Assembly (NCBI GenBank): GCA_030141605.1 | Contig: JAQGDQ010000175.1 | Span: 248,001 to 312,000 of the forward strand | DNA: 64,000 nucleotides | Reading direction: 5' to 3' | Origin: Tubiluchus corallicola | Taxonomy: Eukaryota > Priapulida > Priapulimorpha > Priapulimorphida > Tubiluchidae | Shown: piece after piece, positions 1 through 12,599 of the stretch | Position numbering within the stretch: position 1 is the first letter of the stretch | Layout of the letters: each line of letters begins with the position of its first letter | Made by a program: the position numbers and the translations under genes | Notes under the pieces: model-generated | The model's input: the letters and a program-made list of their open reading frames with translations, nothing else | Told to the model about the DNA's origin: nothing | Database searches by the model: none

Positions 1-339
1 AAACAGTACTTAACATGATTGTTACTTAACATGTATATTATAGGGCAAAAACGAACTAAGATGATATAAACGTTTTAAAAGCTTATTAGTCACACGAAAG
101 CATCTTACTGAAACATGTGAAGTCACAAAAATATTGAGTCAATTATGCGGAGTTATTTGAGTCTATTTTCGACAGTTTTTGTATACATTTGAATAGGAGC
201 GGCCCGTACCAGACGTTTTTGAGTCAATTAAGTGACTGAGTCTATTAACCGTGAGTCTAATAAACGGTGCCTACTGTGCTACTATATTTATAATTTTTAT
301 ATTGTCTTGCTTTATGTTCTACTGGACTTTTCGTTACAG

Positions 340-3142
340 GCTGTATTGTGCCGAACTAATTCCAATAAACCCTGCTCAATACCACTTACTCAAGATCACT
401 CTCCAACGCAGTATAATGAACGAATTAGAATAGAAAAGTCTGGGGGCTGTGTCAAGTAAGTGTCATTAAATAGCGAACATTTTTCAAGTATTTCAGTTTT
501 TCAACTTTTGTCACATTTGCCAAATGGGTGTTTTTTACATTCTAATATGAATGCTTATTATGAACTGTACACATGTTGTTTACTTGTTTATTTCCTGCAG
601 CCATCAAGCTACAAAAATTGTCACTTTTTCTGTTTAACTGCACAGCTGCTAGAGGTTCCTTAGAGTTATTGAGAAAAGTAGCATAGTGCTTCTTATTTTC
701 AGAAACACAAATGTTGTCTATTTAAAATTGTATATCACAATCCATCCATGTACAACTAGCCCTAGCTTGCAGCCTTGAAAATTTTTACACTAAGACTTTC
801 GTTACATGTCAATTAGCAAATTTGTTGACTTGCTCAATATTATATTACAAGTTGTAAGAGACTTTAATAGATTAATTTAAATACACTAAAACACTAGACG
901 ATACTGTGAACATTAGGAATCTAAACAGAAGTGGCCACATTTCACTATTTTATTTTTGCAGAGATGGCAGAGTAATGGGCGTACTTGAAGTGTCTCGGTC
1001 AATAGGAGATGGTCAGTATAAAACTTGCGGCGTCTCTTGCATTCCTGATGTGAAACGGTGCAAACTCTCAGAAAATGACAGGTTAGTTACTGAAGTAAAA
1101 GTTATAGTTTTCAAAATATTTAAGTATGGGCAAAATTATTTCATTTAAACAAGATACTGAAGCAGGTGAATACTTCATATTGAATGCAAGTTCACATATT
1201 ACTGCTCAGATGTTCTTCAGTCTTAACTAGTACCATGAAATTTGTTAGTTTTCACAACCATATTCCAAAATATAGAATTTAGAATTCACCTTAGCCTAAA
1301 ATTTAGCAGGAATAAAAAATTATCAGAGTAAAAGCAGGGCTTCTCTACTGTGCTTGTGATCCTGGCTTGTTCTCATGCATGACTTCAGAGAACTATATTT
1401 ATTATTTATTATAATTGTTATGTTTTGCTTTTATGCAACTATAAGCTTGGATTTTTGCTTTGCTGGCAGTTGGACAGAAACGTGCTATGTATTCAAACAT
1501 ATTCCCGTTCAGTCTGCATTTTTCATTATTGATCGTATTACATGTACAGTGGTCGACTTACGACCTGTTGCGACTTACGATTGTTTGACTTTATGACCGA
1601 CTGCAATTTCATTAATGAAGTATTCAAAATCAACTATAACTCATATTTCTTTTTATTTTTTAAACAAATTAATTTTAAATTACGATCTGTTTTTATAAGT
1701 TAATCGTATGTGCTGCCATACTTGGTGTGCATACGCACACATACGTGTCCGACTTGTGTCCAATTCATTTTGTGACCAATCCGCTGTGCCATTTGTGGTC
1801 GTAAGTCGACACCAACCTGTATACTATTTCTGCGGTCATGTAAGAACTTTTTTTTGATGAATGATTGACAATAACAAAACTGAAAATACTTCTTACAAAA
1901 TCTATTTAATTTAAATTTGTTGTTACATTCAAGTACCACGAAGTGTAATGATAGTGTCGAAACTGCTGAGCAAAGGTTTCCCCAGGGAATACAGCTGCTG
2001 ATGTTATTGTAATAATAGTAACTGGGTTTTGCAAGAATTCGGTTCAAAACTGTAAATATTAATACCTAACTACTGCAGGAGCAGTGATAACTCAGTAACT
2101 TCAACACGCAGATGCATAATTGCTAAGAAAAGTTGATAGATACTGTATGCTACCAACTTATCAGCTTATTGCTGTGTTGGGTGACCTTGACATGCTGATG
2201 TGGGTGACCTTGAATTGATGATGTGGTCTTGCCGTGATCTTATTATTATTTAAGCTATTTGCAACATGTGATGCGCCTGTCTTTAAATGTCTTTCTTAAC
2301 TGTTATTGCAAGTATTATGTATGGATTTTGTGTTTATTGGGTATTAGGTAGTCATTATTTTTTATCTTTGCATGGAATATGCTTTCAAATTCATGATTTT
2401 AAATTACAGTTGATTATTTTGTAATTTACATCTATTATTGCACATGTATTTATACTCTAGTACTTGCATGCAGTATTGTAGCTGTACGTATGTTGGTATT
2501 TCAGGTTTGTGGTCATAGCTTGCGATGGATTATGGAAGGTTTTCAAACCAGAGGAAGCTGTGAAAACTGTCATGGAAACTTTAGAAGTATGAATCATAAG
2601 CATCTTTTTCATCATATTGTTGCTATATGGATGGAATGTTTCATGGTTTCAGTTTTCAGTTTCATTAAATAGTTAAGCAGTATCAGAGTTGCACATTAAC
2701 TGGATAGTAAATTTAAGAGAATCTGTAGTTTGCTGGAGTTTCGTGGAAAAAAGTCTAAACGAATTGGGCTGAGGAATTAATTGTCCTGTTTAAAAAAATT
2801 CAGCCACTAATTTAATGTAATTCAACTTGTAACAAATGATGATATTGGATAAAAGTAAAATAAATGTTTGAAACGAGTTGGAAAACAATTGGTGCATTGT
2901 GTTGGTTTTTGTATGCAATTCTTTTCATCTAGTTACATGAATTAATGTGGTAGTATTTGTTACCATATTGTAAACAGGTGAAAAAATGCTTTCACTTTTA
3001 GCAACCCGTGGAATCTGTAAATGAAAAGACGGCAGAAGAGGAAGCATACGATTTGGCATGTAATAAACTAGCAGCCGAAGCAGTGAGGCGAGGATGTGGG
3101 GATAATGTTACAGTCATCATCATCAGTATCACAGCTAGGTGA
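340..3142 (+). CDS. ILKAP: Integrin-linked kinase-associated phosphatase-like PP2C (3' exons only)
   Basis: The C-terminal part of a PPM/PP2C serine/threonine phosphatase. Exons are 340-455, 962-1081, 2505-2586 and 3002-3142; all have AG/GT borders and split codons join cleanly, giving 152 residues and a TGA stop. Visible PP2C motifs are DGRVMGVLEVSRSIGD in exon 2, ACDGLWKV (metal-binding Asp) at the start of exon 3, and GCGDNVTV (the second metal-site Asp) near the end. The text around NPTQY-type and EVSRSIGDGQYK motifs fits ILKAP better than PPM1A/B. In mammals ILKAP is a Mg/Mn-dependent cytosolic and nuclear phosphatase that restrains integrin-linked kinase signalling. The first exon seen begins at AVLCR, just after the expected GDSR motif, so the 5' exons lie left of the window. 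Possible poly(A) signals are at about 3283 and 3913. Confidence 0.85.
1547..1819. mobile_element. Short Tc1/mariner-like MITE in an ILKAP intron
   Basis: A 273-bp element flanked on both sides by TA (1545-1546 and 1820-1821). The termini are inverted: GGTCGACTTACGACC at 1551-1565 is matched by its complement at 1796-1810, and both ends begin CAG. There is no coding capacity. TA duplication and CAG ends are the usual marks of a Tc1/mariner-derived non-autonomous element. The right terminus carries about four extra bases compared with the left. Confidence 0.7.
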
Positions 3143-5200
3143 TTATTTAGTGCTCACTTATTAGTACATTTTTCATTAAATTTACATTGTTTTATGATGT
3201 AAATTTTTAGTACATCGTATTTTCTCAAGGCATCTGTGTTTTTTTTCAGTTTATTTTCAATGTGTGTAATTTACACATTACAGTTTATTAAAAATCATCA
3301 CATGCTTTGAAATTGTATATAATTTTCTTCTATAGGTAAAGCTGTGAATTAAAATTGTAAAATTGTTATAAGGCATCGTTGTATATAAAATGTTTCTAAG
3401 CTCTCTTAATTTATATTTAATGTAATTTATGTAGACGTACTGTTGTTCCACAGTCAATGTTCACATCTTGTATATAATAACTACGTAATTAGTCGACATG
3501 AACAATATAAATTTTTCACAAAAGTCCCAACAGTAAACGAAAACACAAGCTTTAATTTACTGGTGTAAACTTTTGCATACAAGTATGTTGCAGACATTTT
3601 CAGGGCAAATGATGCTAACATGTCTTCATGTCTTTGATATGGAATTTTTTCAATACTTGATTAATGAGGTTGACAATCTATCTCTGAGCACTTCTTGTCT
3701 AACAGAAGTCTATCCTGGGCAAGTTTTTAGCAAACTTGGAACTATTATACTACACAATACTATGAAAGTAATTTTCTGTGTATTACGTATATTCTGTCAT
3801 TCATCCAACAACATTAAGCACTAAACTGAGCTTTGAACAGATTTCATCATTCCTTTGTTCATCTTAGATACTATTTTATCTTTTTGTGAATGGTATATTT
3901 TCTTCTTGTATAAATAAATAGTAGCTGCCAGCTTGCTATCACTTACACTGATTATTGTACGCTTGTTGCTCAACACTCACCTTAGTAGACAAAAAATTGA
4001 ATTCTTATGTTTTCAAATCTGTAGGTAATGCTAATGGAACAGAGCCAATGATAACTGGTATTTCCACACACAAGCTGCATGCTAGACCAGATAGTTTGAG
4101 TTTCACTAAAAAATTAGTTATTTAACAATTGCTACCAATTCTTCTTTTGAAAAGTTAAATGCAAAATAAAAGTTTTTAAGAGAGGAAAAATCATCATGTG
4201 ATGACCACACTGGTCTTTGTGTCTCTACCTTTCCCAGCATTCACAGTCAAACCATTACAGCATTTGCATGCTTTTAAGTAATTCAAATTACTCAGTAACA
4301 TGTTCACATGGATGATGATATTGAAACAACAGAATTGTGAAACTTACTAACTTATTACTAAGTTGTTATGTAAAATCGTATAAGCTGATGTATAATTCGT
4401 TTCCTAAAACTAGACTAGGATACTCTTATTTTTCATAATAGCCTGCCGTCTATAATAAATTGTATGCAATTTTGTGGGCCAGTTTCAAACTTACAAATCA
4501 TTACTTTGATTTCTCATGCAGAAGGTAATAAAATGCAGGAACTTTTTATCAAAGTTTGCTCTGTTCTTCAAGTGCAGAGTTATCTTCATTTTGATCTTCA
4601 TTTTATGATGGCTTGCTTATCTCACAGCATATATAATATATAATATATATATATATATAAATTATATATATATGTATATATATATAATAAGCTCCTAAGT
4701 AAATCCTTTTAAGATTTATTATCATGTCGAGTCAATCCTCTTTTCTTACTAGTAAGCATCATTATAAACCTGCAATTATCCGTGCCAGTCGGCAAAACAT
4801 CACAGGTGAATGAAACATTCGTAATTGAATTAGATGTCACCAGCGCGTGATTTGTGTTTCTCACTCATACGCTGATTGCTATCCCACTACCTGAAGACGC
4901 ACGAAAAAAACCGTAATGAGTTTTCAAACATCCCCTTTTGAACTGCAGGCTTATGCATAACAATGACAGTACATCTGCACTTTTGACTTTTGCACCGCAA
5001 ATCAATAAGCTGCATCGGAGTGGTAGTGATTACCTTCAAGCTGTGGTAATATTTGCTAAAAAAAGTCTATTTTTTTTCACTGGGGTTGTGTTGAATACAA
5101 CAAAAAATAACCATTCTAGTTCATTTAAAGAACTTGCAATAAGTTTACTTCAAGCTACGTAATTGTGGCTATACTATATCACGAGTAAAAAATATTCAAG
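3143..5200. other. ILKAP 3' flank, no gene seen
   Basis: AT-rich sequence containing the ILKAP 3' UTR. An (AT)n microsatellite lies at about 4628-4690. Short open frames here have no recognisable motif or coding bias, and I see no gene. Confidence 0.5.
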
Positions 5201-5204
5201 ACAG

Positions 5205-5293
5205 GTGCAGGGCGAGTCAAGAAGGTGGCTCCGTTTGAGAAAGAGCATAATTTCATTATCCTAGGGGCCTCAAAAGGTCATAATCTGGCCCTG
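5205..5293 (-). mobile_element. Terminal fragment of a hAT element
   Basis: Read on the minus strand from 5293 inward, the sequence starts CAGGGCCAGATTATGACC and continues with a GAGGCCCCTAGG block. CAGGG ends followed by a CCTAGGC-like block are common at the termini of hAT elements with ZMYM1-like transposases. No partner end or target duplication was found, so this is a relic. Confidence 0.4.
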
Positions 5294-5699
5294 GCCTTTA
5301 CAGCTTCAGTTAAGGCTCAAGCAAACTAACTTAATGACTGTACAAGCATTTTTAAATAGCCATGAAAAACAGATCGGCGCTACAAAACTCTCTAACTTTT
5401 TATTTTTTAACTAACAAGGAAGTGTAAAAACTTCACATAACCACCATAGCACACAAGCAACTTTGGTATAACACACTAAATAGGGTAATATCTGTATGCT
5501 CAATACACACGGTACTTATCTAAATTGTACTCTGCAAAGCACTTGTTGAATTGATACTCTGCAAGTAACTAATGAGAAAATCTGTATTAAATTCTGCAAA
5601 CAAATAGAAAAGTGAGGTCTGATTAAAGCAGAAGATAAATATTCTAATCTATAACAAAACCGTCATCGTATAGGTGCTTCTATGTTCTAACATGGCACG

Positions 5700-6060
5700 T
5701 TCCACCTGTTGATGCTAGTCCACTCCACTGCTTAAGCCCGATGCATCATCCTTCAAATTGCGAGGTGTTTGTTAAATCTTCTTGCAGTATATCTATTTAT
5801 GTCAGTAGCTACTGACCTTAACAGAGGCTCTTGAGGTAGTCTTAGGGCATGACCAATCCAATGCAACCTTCTTATTTGTATTTGTTTACTACAAGGATTT
5901 TTCTTCACCACATCATATAGATCATCATTGGATATTCTGACAGGCCATTTAATATCTAACAATTTTCTATAGAAACATATTTGAAAAGTGTCAATTTCCT
6001 TCTGCTGTTTAACTTTTAACTGGTGATTAGATGAATTGTTGACCAGTGACCACAGCTAAA
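5700..6060 (-). pseudogene. LINE (RTE-like) ORF2 C-terminal fragment
   Basis: The minus-strand frame ending near 5753 carries the tail region seen after the reverse transcriptase domain in RTE-type LINEs: LLDIKWPVRISNDDLYD followed by RRLHWIGHALRLPQEPL. The upstream frame includes KVKQQKEIDTFQ, which matches the layout of a second relic at 59.6-60.3 kb (W.L....K.EID.FQRR..R.IL.I). There is no reverse transcriptase catalytic core and no intact start. It is a dead, 5'-truncated copy. Confidence 0.65.
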
Positions 6061-6061
6061 A

Positions 6062-7782
6062 AGCTGTGTGACTAGAAATACAAAGCATGCTTGTTTCTTT
6101 TTGGCTATGAAACAACATAGAAGTGACCAGATCTATTCTTTTTTGTGGTGGTATGCATGTAACATAGATTTTACCAAGTCACATGTAAATGCCTTGATGT
6201 CTGCCATGGCAGCAGATTAATTTGTAAACAATAGCTTCTCGGAAAATAAATTAACTTTATTTGCTAAACCGCTTAATGTATTTTAATTTATTTTGCTTAA
6301 TTTATTTTTATTTTCACTTTAAATTCACATTTTTTTCTCATACTCACTGTTACATGCATGGTTTAATTTTATACAACTTAAAACAATAACCTGATATAAA
6401 CATAAATTTGAAGACTAATTAGATTAGTATTTTTTAACATAGACTACAAACTTAAAATCAGAATTTGGGCATGTGTAACAAACAGTAATCAGTAATGCAG
6501 ACTGTGTTTAATATGCAGAGATGCTAGCTTTTCTTCAACATTTAAAAGATACAAATATTTCAGATAACTGTGAAACCTCAGTTATTATTAAGATAAAATT
6601 GATGAAGTTGCTAAGTGCTACGAAATTACTCAAACTGACAAAATGGTGAAATCATAGGTGGCTAGAGACATAAAAAATATAGTGAGTGTAGTCACCATAT
6701 TCTAGATTACTGATTTAAAACATCTCAGGAATTGTGAACAGTAACAGCTACCCAGCTAAAGTAGCATGAGCTTGTAATTTACTCTTTTTTGCTAATGTAA
6801 CAAATCGTATGCTTTTTACACAACTGCCATAAACATCCACAATATACCAAAATATATGCGGTAGCATTGTATACTGTTTCATGACACTCTAATAAAACTG
6901 TGTTAATGAACTATAATCTGAATCACGTTCTGGAATGACAACTATTAAAACATTTGAAACTGATCAAAATGATGAATTTCTAGCTATTTAAAAAACACTA
7001 CCAACTAAATTGATTTACATGGTAATCATAAAAAATAATATCTGTTACCAAGATATTGTCAAGGTACAATAATTACATACTGCTTCTCAGTTAAAAAGCT
7101 GTAAAGAACAAATTAGGGATCATTACACTAGTAGTCGCTTTGAGAGAAGAACACTGTATTAACAGTTATCACAGATACAGATCTTACTATATATCTTTCC
7201 ATTGCCTTAGTTGGAACTTTACCAACACCTTGGTTAATCCTGCTTATGCCTTGACTTCCTGGAAGTTGATTATGTAATATTATCAGTAACCCAAAACATC
7301 AGCAAACACAACTATGAGTTGATGAAATTAAATTTAACTACTTATGGTATATAAAATCGATATAACAAAATCAGTACCCAGCGTCAAGAACAAGTAAGAA
7401 GTACATACTAGTGAAAACAAATTTATTATTTCCATTTCATGATTCATGACCAGCATGAACAAACAGATGTAAAATTCCTACATATGCAAGATGAACGTTG
7501 ATTTTCTAAGTTGCAATAAAATTTTCAAGTTATGTGCAAGTCTTGCACTAGATTTGCTTAAAATCATAAAACTTTTATTTATCAACCTCTCAACCCACCT
7601 GCCATGAAAGACCTATGGTTTACTGGCATGACAAACTACACAAAAATTTACATACACATTACATGTAACAAATTAAAACATTTTACAAAACTATATTGCA
7701 TAATCAATTATGTATGAAAATTACATAACTTTGTGGTATAACGTAAAAATAAGCTCTGCTTTTAGTGGTCTGTTTTTTAATT
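6062..7782. other. Intergenic, includes squalene synthase 3' UTR
   Basis: AT-rich DNA downstream of the minus-strand squalene synthase gene. An AATAAA-type poly(A) signal on the minus strand is visible at about 7573-7580 (TTTATTTAT on the plus strand), about 200 bases after the stop. I see nothing else. Confidence 0.45.
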
Positions 7783-9021
7783 CTAAAACAATAAACGATA
7801 CAAAAATCCAATAACCACAGTAGCAATGAGTGGAATGATGTAAGTCCAGAGTCTTGACAAATAGCATGAACTCAGGTCAGCATCCAAATGACATAAAACA
7901 CCTTTTTTGTCTGCTTCACAGGCTACCAAACCTTTTGAAAGAATCTGTTTCATCTCTTCCATGTCTTTTTCATCTTCAGGGACCTTTTCTTCAATGATAC
8001 GCAGCGCCTTGTAAAAGATGGCTTTCACAGCATGTATTGTTGTGGCATCAATCATCATGCGAACAGCTTCGCCTTTCCGAATTTTTACGACACTCCTCAA
8101 AACAGCTGGGTTGTTGTAACACCTCTCTAACGTGGCAACAGCCATTACTTGTGGTATTGCGCAAAAATTAAAGACACTTTGATTATGAAGTCGTGACAGA
8201 TACAACGTCACATCAGGAACATGTTCTAGGGCATTAGCAATTAACTCATTTAAGCACGGAACTCCAAGAGATTCGTTAGTGGCAAAATTTCCGAGATCAT
8301 CAGCGTACTTCTGCCAACATTCTTTAGGCCAAAATTTCCGTCCATCGTTGTGGTCTTCAAGGTAGTCACGGATTATGTTAGTTTTTTGCAAAAATAAGCC
8401 CATGGAATTCGCTAGCTTGTCATCCTTGCCAACAATCTCGTCTTCAAGCTTGGAAGCAGAGAACAATCTAGACAATCCTATGCCAACAAGGCCTGCGACG
8501 TAGTGACAATATTGGTCCCATTCTGAAAATGTGTCTATGTCCTTTTCAAGAAAAACCGTCATTCCTGCCCCCATTTTCGCACAAATGTCTGATATCACAT
8601 CCTGATACATTACGTCCAGAGAGCGAAATTCTTCGGAAACATCAGTAAATTGTTCCAGAACTATACCATCTTTATCATTACTGCGCCAATAACACCATTC
8701 TGGGTCGTACAGATGTTGATAGAATGTTTTCAGCATTGGTATTTTCTCCTCGACCGGGATCGTCATGTCGTCTTCAATGGTATCCAGCGCACGCAAAACG
8801 ATGTAGAATATACACACTGCGTGTCTTAGCTCTCCCTCCAAAGCTCGTATAACGGCGGCAAAACTTCGACTTGTTCTGTTTAGCAAATTGTAACAAGTAC
8901 GAGCTGAATCCGTCATGTCATCTTCCTCTACTTTACTCGAAATAGACACAATTTTGCCCCTCTTAAATTGGAGAAGAGCAAAGACCTCTTCCGGATGACT
9001 GAGAGACCGCAGGAAATCCAT
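7783..9021 (-). CDS. FDFT1: Squalene synthase (farnesyl-diphosphate farnesyltransferase)
   Basis: An intact 412-residue protein from one exon. Squalene synthase joins two farnesyl diphosphates head-to-head via presqualene diphosphate and reduces the product with NADPH, the first committed step to sterols, at the ER membrane. The first aspartate-rich motif DTIEDD is at residues 80-85 and the second, DYLED, at 219-223, followed by the family pattern HNDGRKFWPKE. YCHYVAGLVGIGLSRLFSAS lies near 171-190. The last 22 residues form a hydrophobic helix ending RLLF, the usual tail anchor. Length is close to the human enzyme (417). The start at 9021 gives the expected N-terminus (MDFLRSLSHPEE) and has G at -3 and +4. 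The gene has no introns, unlike its intron-rich neighbours and the vertebrate gene; all catalytic residues are kept, so it looks functional. Confidence 0.95.
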   Translation of the reverse strand: MDFLRSLSHPEEVFALLQFKRGKIVSISSKVEEDDMTDSARTCYNLLNRTSRSFAAVIRALEGELRHAVCIFYIVLRALDTIEDDMTIPVEEKIPMLKTFYQHLYDPEWCYWRSNDKDGIVLEQFTDVSEEFRSLDVMYQDVISDICAKMGAGMTVFLEKDIDTFSEWDQYCHYVAGLVGIGLSRLFSASKLEDEIVGKDDKLANSMGLFLQKTNIIRDYLEDHNDGRKFWPKECWQKYADDLGNFATNESLGVPCLNELIANALEHVPDVTLYLSRLHNQSVFNFCAIPQVMAVATLERCYNNPAVLRSVVKIRKGEAVRMMIDATTIHAVKAIFYKALRIIEEKVPEDEKDMEEMKQILSKGLVACEADKKGVLCHLDADLSSCYLSRLWTYIIPLIATVVIGFLYRLLF

Positions 9022-9205
9022 GACTGTTGCACAAGTGTAAACCTTTGTGACTTGTACTAACCTGCAGTGATTAATCTTTTTGAATAATAATTAAACGGCA
9101 ACATATCCGTGCAATAACAATACTAACATAAAGCAACACCGACAGTAAATGTTTAGTGTTGTAACACAGCGTGTCTACAGATGCATGGTGAAAGAACTGT
9201 ACCAG

Positions 9206-9245
9206 GAACGCTATTGGCTGTTTACGAACCCCACCAGCGCATTCA
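9206..9245 (-). promoter_or_regulatory. Possible CCAAT box and SRE-like site upstream of squalene synthase
   Basis: About 190 bases upstream of the squalene synthase ATG there is a minus-strand CCAAT core (9213-9217, plus strand ATTGG). About ten bases further upstream is a CCCCAC block (about 9229-9234) resembling half of a sterol regulatory element. Animal sterol genes are commonly controlled by NF-Y with SREBP from such paired sites. Motifs this short arise by chance, so the assignment is tentative. Confidence 0.25.
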
Positions 9246-10124
9246 GCGAATGAGCGATTCCGAATATCAGCTGATCATGTTATGACAGCTAACTAGCTGT
9301 GCGCAGAAACTGATGCAGACTGAGGAATGCTGAAGATCGAGTTTATAAAATTGATAGAATTTTCTCTCAACGCAGTTTGAGTTTTTAACGAATTGTATTC
9401 ATTCAGTGAATCATGAATTAGTTATTATTAAACAATTATGATTTTTTTCGGTTTGTGTACTGTATTTGACATGTATATTACATTACTTTGCCAATGTACA
9501 TTGTATGTATTTGTGAAAATAAAATTGAATTGAATAGTTAACGATAGTGTAAAATTAATTTTTGTGTTTTTGTCAGTTTCTGCATAATATCATGTATGCA
9601 ACAAGTATGCAACTACAACCTGACTTGTGTACTGGAACAAATGATTCAAAAATTTAGCGCACATTCGCCGCTGGACAGGGCTAATTTTCACCAGACCACA
9701 TAAGTCAGCCAAGCGCATTTTACAAAGTTATCGAGCAAGAAAATGTAAGAGTTATAATGGGAAATCGGCAGCAGAACCATACGCCACGTCTACTATACTT
9801 GCAACAATTACAATCAAACGTGGCCTTGTACATATGATACAACGATGCTAACCTAATCACGTAAATCTAAATTGGGTTGAATCTGAATAAGTGCTTAGTG
9901 GATATCCAAGAAGTGACGTCTACCATAATGTCAATCATTTTCGTTGACAGCCCAATCAGCGTGCAAGTTATTTCACACCCTTGCAGAGTTTACTTAACGC
10001 TGAAACGTTCGGGACATTTAGCTACAGTTGCCTCTAATACTGTCTCGAAAAATGCTCAACTTTTCGTTAGTCAGCGGGAAAAATATTGGCCTGACTCTAG
10101 ACTTTGTTATTGTCAATTGAAATT

Positions 10125-10267
10125 GCAAGTGAATTAGTGGAAATATATAGTCTAGTTTCGTTTATAGGTAGAAATGCACACCGCTTACGCCTATATAAAT
10201 TGTAAGTGAATTGGTGGAAATATATAGTCGTTTCGTTTATAGGTAGAAATGCACACCGCTTACGTCT
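10125..10267. repeat. Two-copy tandem duplication, about 77 bp
   Basis: The block starting GCAAGTGAATTAGTGG at 10125 is repeated from 10202 with a few substitutions and a small deletion. Both copies contain the same TAGGTAGAAATGCACACCGC string. No coding role is visible. Confidence 0.75.
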
Positions 10268-11999
10268 AAAAGTTGCTGATTAAACCATTTCGCAATCAAG
10301 AAAATACACAGTTTAGTTTATGGCTTTGCATGTTAGACAAAAACAACTATTTAATTAACTTTAAATTAGGACAAAAGAAAAAGTTTTCTTTTCTGGCCAG
10401 GTTTTATTAACCTTAATGAGATCTTCACAGTCAAAATTAATTCAAAAGAGGTCAAAACTTATATTATACATCAATGTAATGTTAGTTAATTTTACACTAT
10501 TTTTCTGGTTATAATCAGGGTTGAATGCGCCATTGGGAATTATGTGACTCGGGCATTCAATATAAAGGTCGTCTATGGAATTGAACTATTAAATTTATTC
10601 CATTTCCGTAGCTTGACAAACGGAAAAATACAAAAACTTAATAAATCTTGCAGACGAGCACATGATTAATTAATATAGGAAAATACATCGCAGACTTAAA
10701 GGTAAGAGAACCTGCAAAAAAGCAAGGCAAACTGACTTAGTTTCTTTATTATACTCATGTCTCTATATTTTGTAGTGCTTTGAAAGTTCGTGTCTACATT
10801 CTGTTTAAATTGAAAAGTCATTTTTTGGCTACTTGAAGTGTTAATTTCGTGTAAAAAATAGCTGCTGCTCTGCACATTTGTGTTTATGAAAAAGTGCAAT
10901 CAGTTTATCTGCTGATTAGACATTAGTTGTGACTGCCATGATGTTTAGTTTAGTTTAGCTTAGGCAGTTGTTGTCCTGCGCGAGCTGTTGTCCCAAATGT
11001 AGCTGAGCAGGGCGGAGCGATAGACCAATATGTTTGACGTCAATTGTTTTGCAGGCTGCAATGCTCTGTCAAGTTACAATAAAACATAAATCAAATGCTA
11101 AATAGTTCTTCATTGATCAGGCTTGGACAATGTTATTATTACACTATATATTTTGAAAATGGGAATAATATATATATATATTGTTGTGGTGCATATGCTT
11201 TATTACAGCATAAGTGTCTATTCTTACTATGTACATATCTCTTTTGCTAATTTTACTCCATCTTGACTTATGGATAATTCTGGTAGTTTTATTCTTTTGG
11301 TAAAACAATAACAACAAGATTCAAAAATGTTATTAGGAATTCTGCATTTGAAATGCTTTAAGAGCAGTTATTACTTACAATAAGGTAGTAAAGTAAAGTA
11401 CATTTATGATTCGGCAAATGCCTAAGCCAGTAAGACACAGCACAGGAAATGTAAATTGAGTAGTCCATACTCTGCTGGTGTGTGCAGGTGTTGTCTCACC
11501 TGCTTGCATCTTAATTGTGTTAGTGCAGCCCTCTATTTCTCTTCCTGCATGAAACTTTGATACCTAAATGAGAACGATGACCAAACTTACAGATCTCAGC
11601 TAGTCACGGTTAACAAGGATGTTATGAATAAATTTCGGAATCATGAATTAAGTGATTAATTAATGGAGTTATCAACTTCATTAGATTATGTTGATAAAGA
11701 GACCTCCAAATTGGATTAGATAAATTTATTAAAAGAATATGGGAACTCACTTAGCTGATAAAGCATATATTTAATGTAAGGCAAGAAATTATCGTCACAA
11801 GAGTTTGTGTTTACAAGTAATAGAACAGGTGTTCATTTAGAGAGTAAAAGTTTGTCACAGGTGTTTGAGTTTAGGTGAAACGAAGCTGATTTTTATATCA
11901 TTGCGTGGTTAGATAATACACCTCGTAATATTATGCAGAGTTGCTGGACTATAATTGTGAAGGAGCAGAAAGTAGCTCTTTTCTTGAACAGAAGTTTAT

Positions 12000-12560
12000 G
12001 ACCCAAGCGACGCAAGGAGCGAAGGACGAAGGCGAGTAGCGGAGTTTTCTCATGTAAGAAGCTACGTTACCTGGCCATCTGGATGGTCATAAACCACTAA
12101 GCCCACAACGGAACCTTTTGAACTATTGCAACATCTTGCGCGTTCGCGCGCAATATTACGAAGACTCCATTAGAGTATATAAGATGGTGTTTTGGAAGAG
12201 CACGTGGTTAATCGGTTGCGGGAGACGTTGTGAATCAGTCCGGGAGAGAGGAGATCAAGTCTGGAGAGGCTACAGGAATTCTGAGAGAAGCAAAGACACG
12301 TTAGACCCAGCGTAGACAACTATCTGCGTCCTCAACGAATTGAGCACTGGATCTGCGAATAGAGTCTTGCAGCGGAATCGGATTAACAAGAGGGATGGGC
12401 ACCTCAAGTGTTAGTCCGTAACAGGAGGCAGTGGGTCTGCAAGGATCCTAGGCAGTTTTACCGTTTCCTGCTGATGAAGGGCGAATTAACGTCCTACTGT
12501 GGTACCTTCTAGTCGGCGTATGTGTCATACTGTTCACAAGGAAGGAGGAGGCTGCATTTC
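12000..12560. other. GC-richer block of unknown nature, possibly an old LTR or repeat
   Basis: About 560 bp clearly richer in G+C than its surroundings. It contains a TATA-like GAGTATATAAGATGG at about 12173-12187, followed by purine-rich sequence. Short open frames (for example 12118-12315) show no known domain. The layout could fit a solo LTR or another repeat, but I found no matching terminal repeats. Confidence 0.25.
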
Positions 12561-12599
12561 AACACCAAATTGTTCAGTCATAGTTATGAGGTGCACATA

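Noticed and set aside
1-339. Upstream ILKAP exon carrying the GDSR motif
   Set aside because: I searched the frames for the expected residues before AVLCR and found none, so the exon must be off the window.
4628-4690. AT-rich stretch as a replication origin or promoter
   Set aside because: It is a simple (AT)n microsatellite with no supporting elements.
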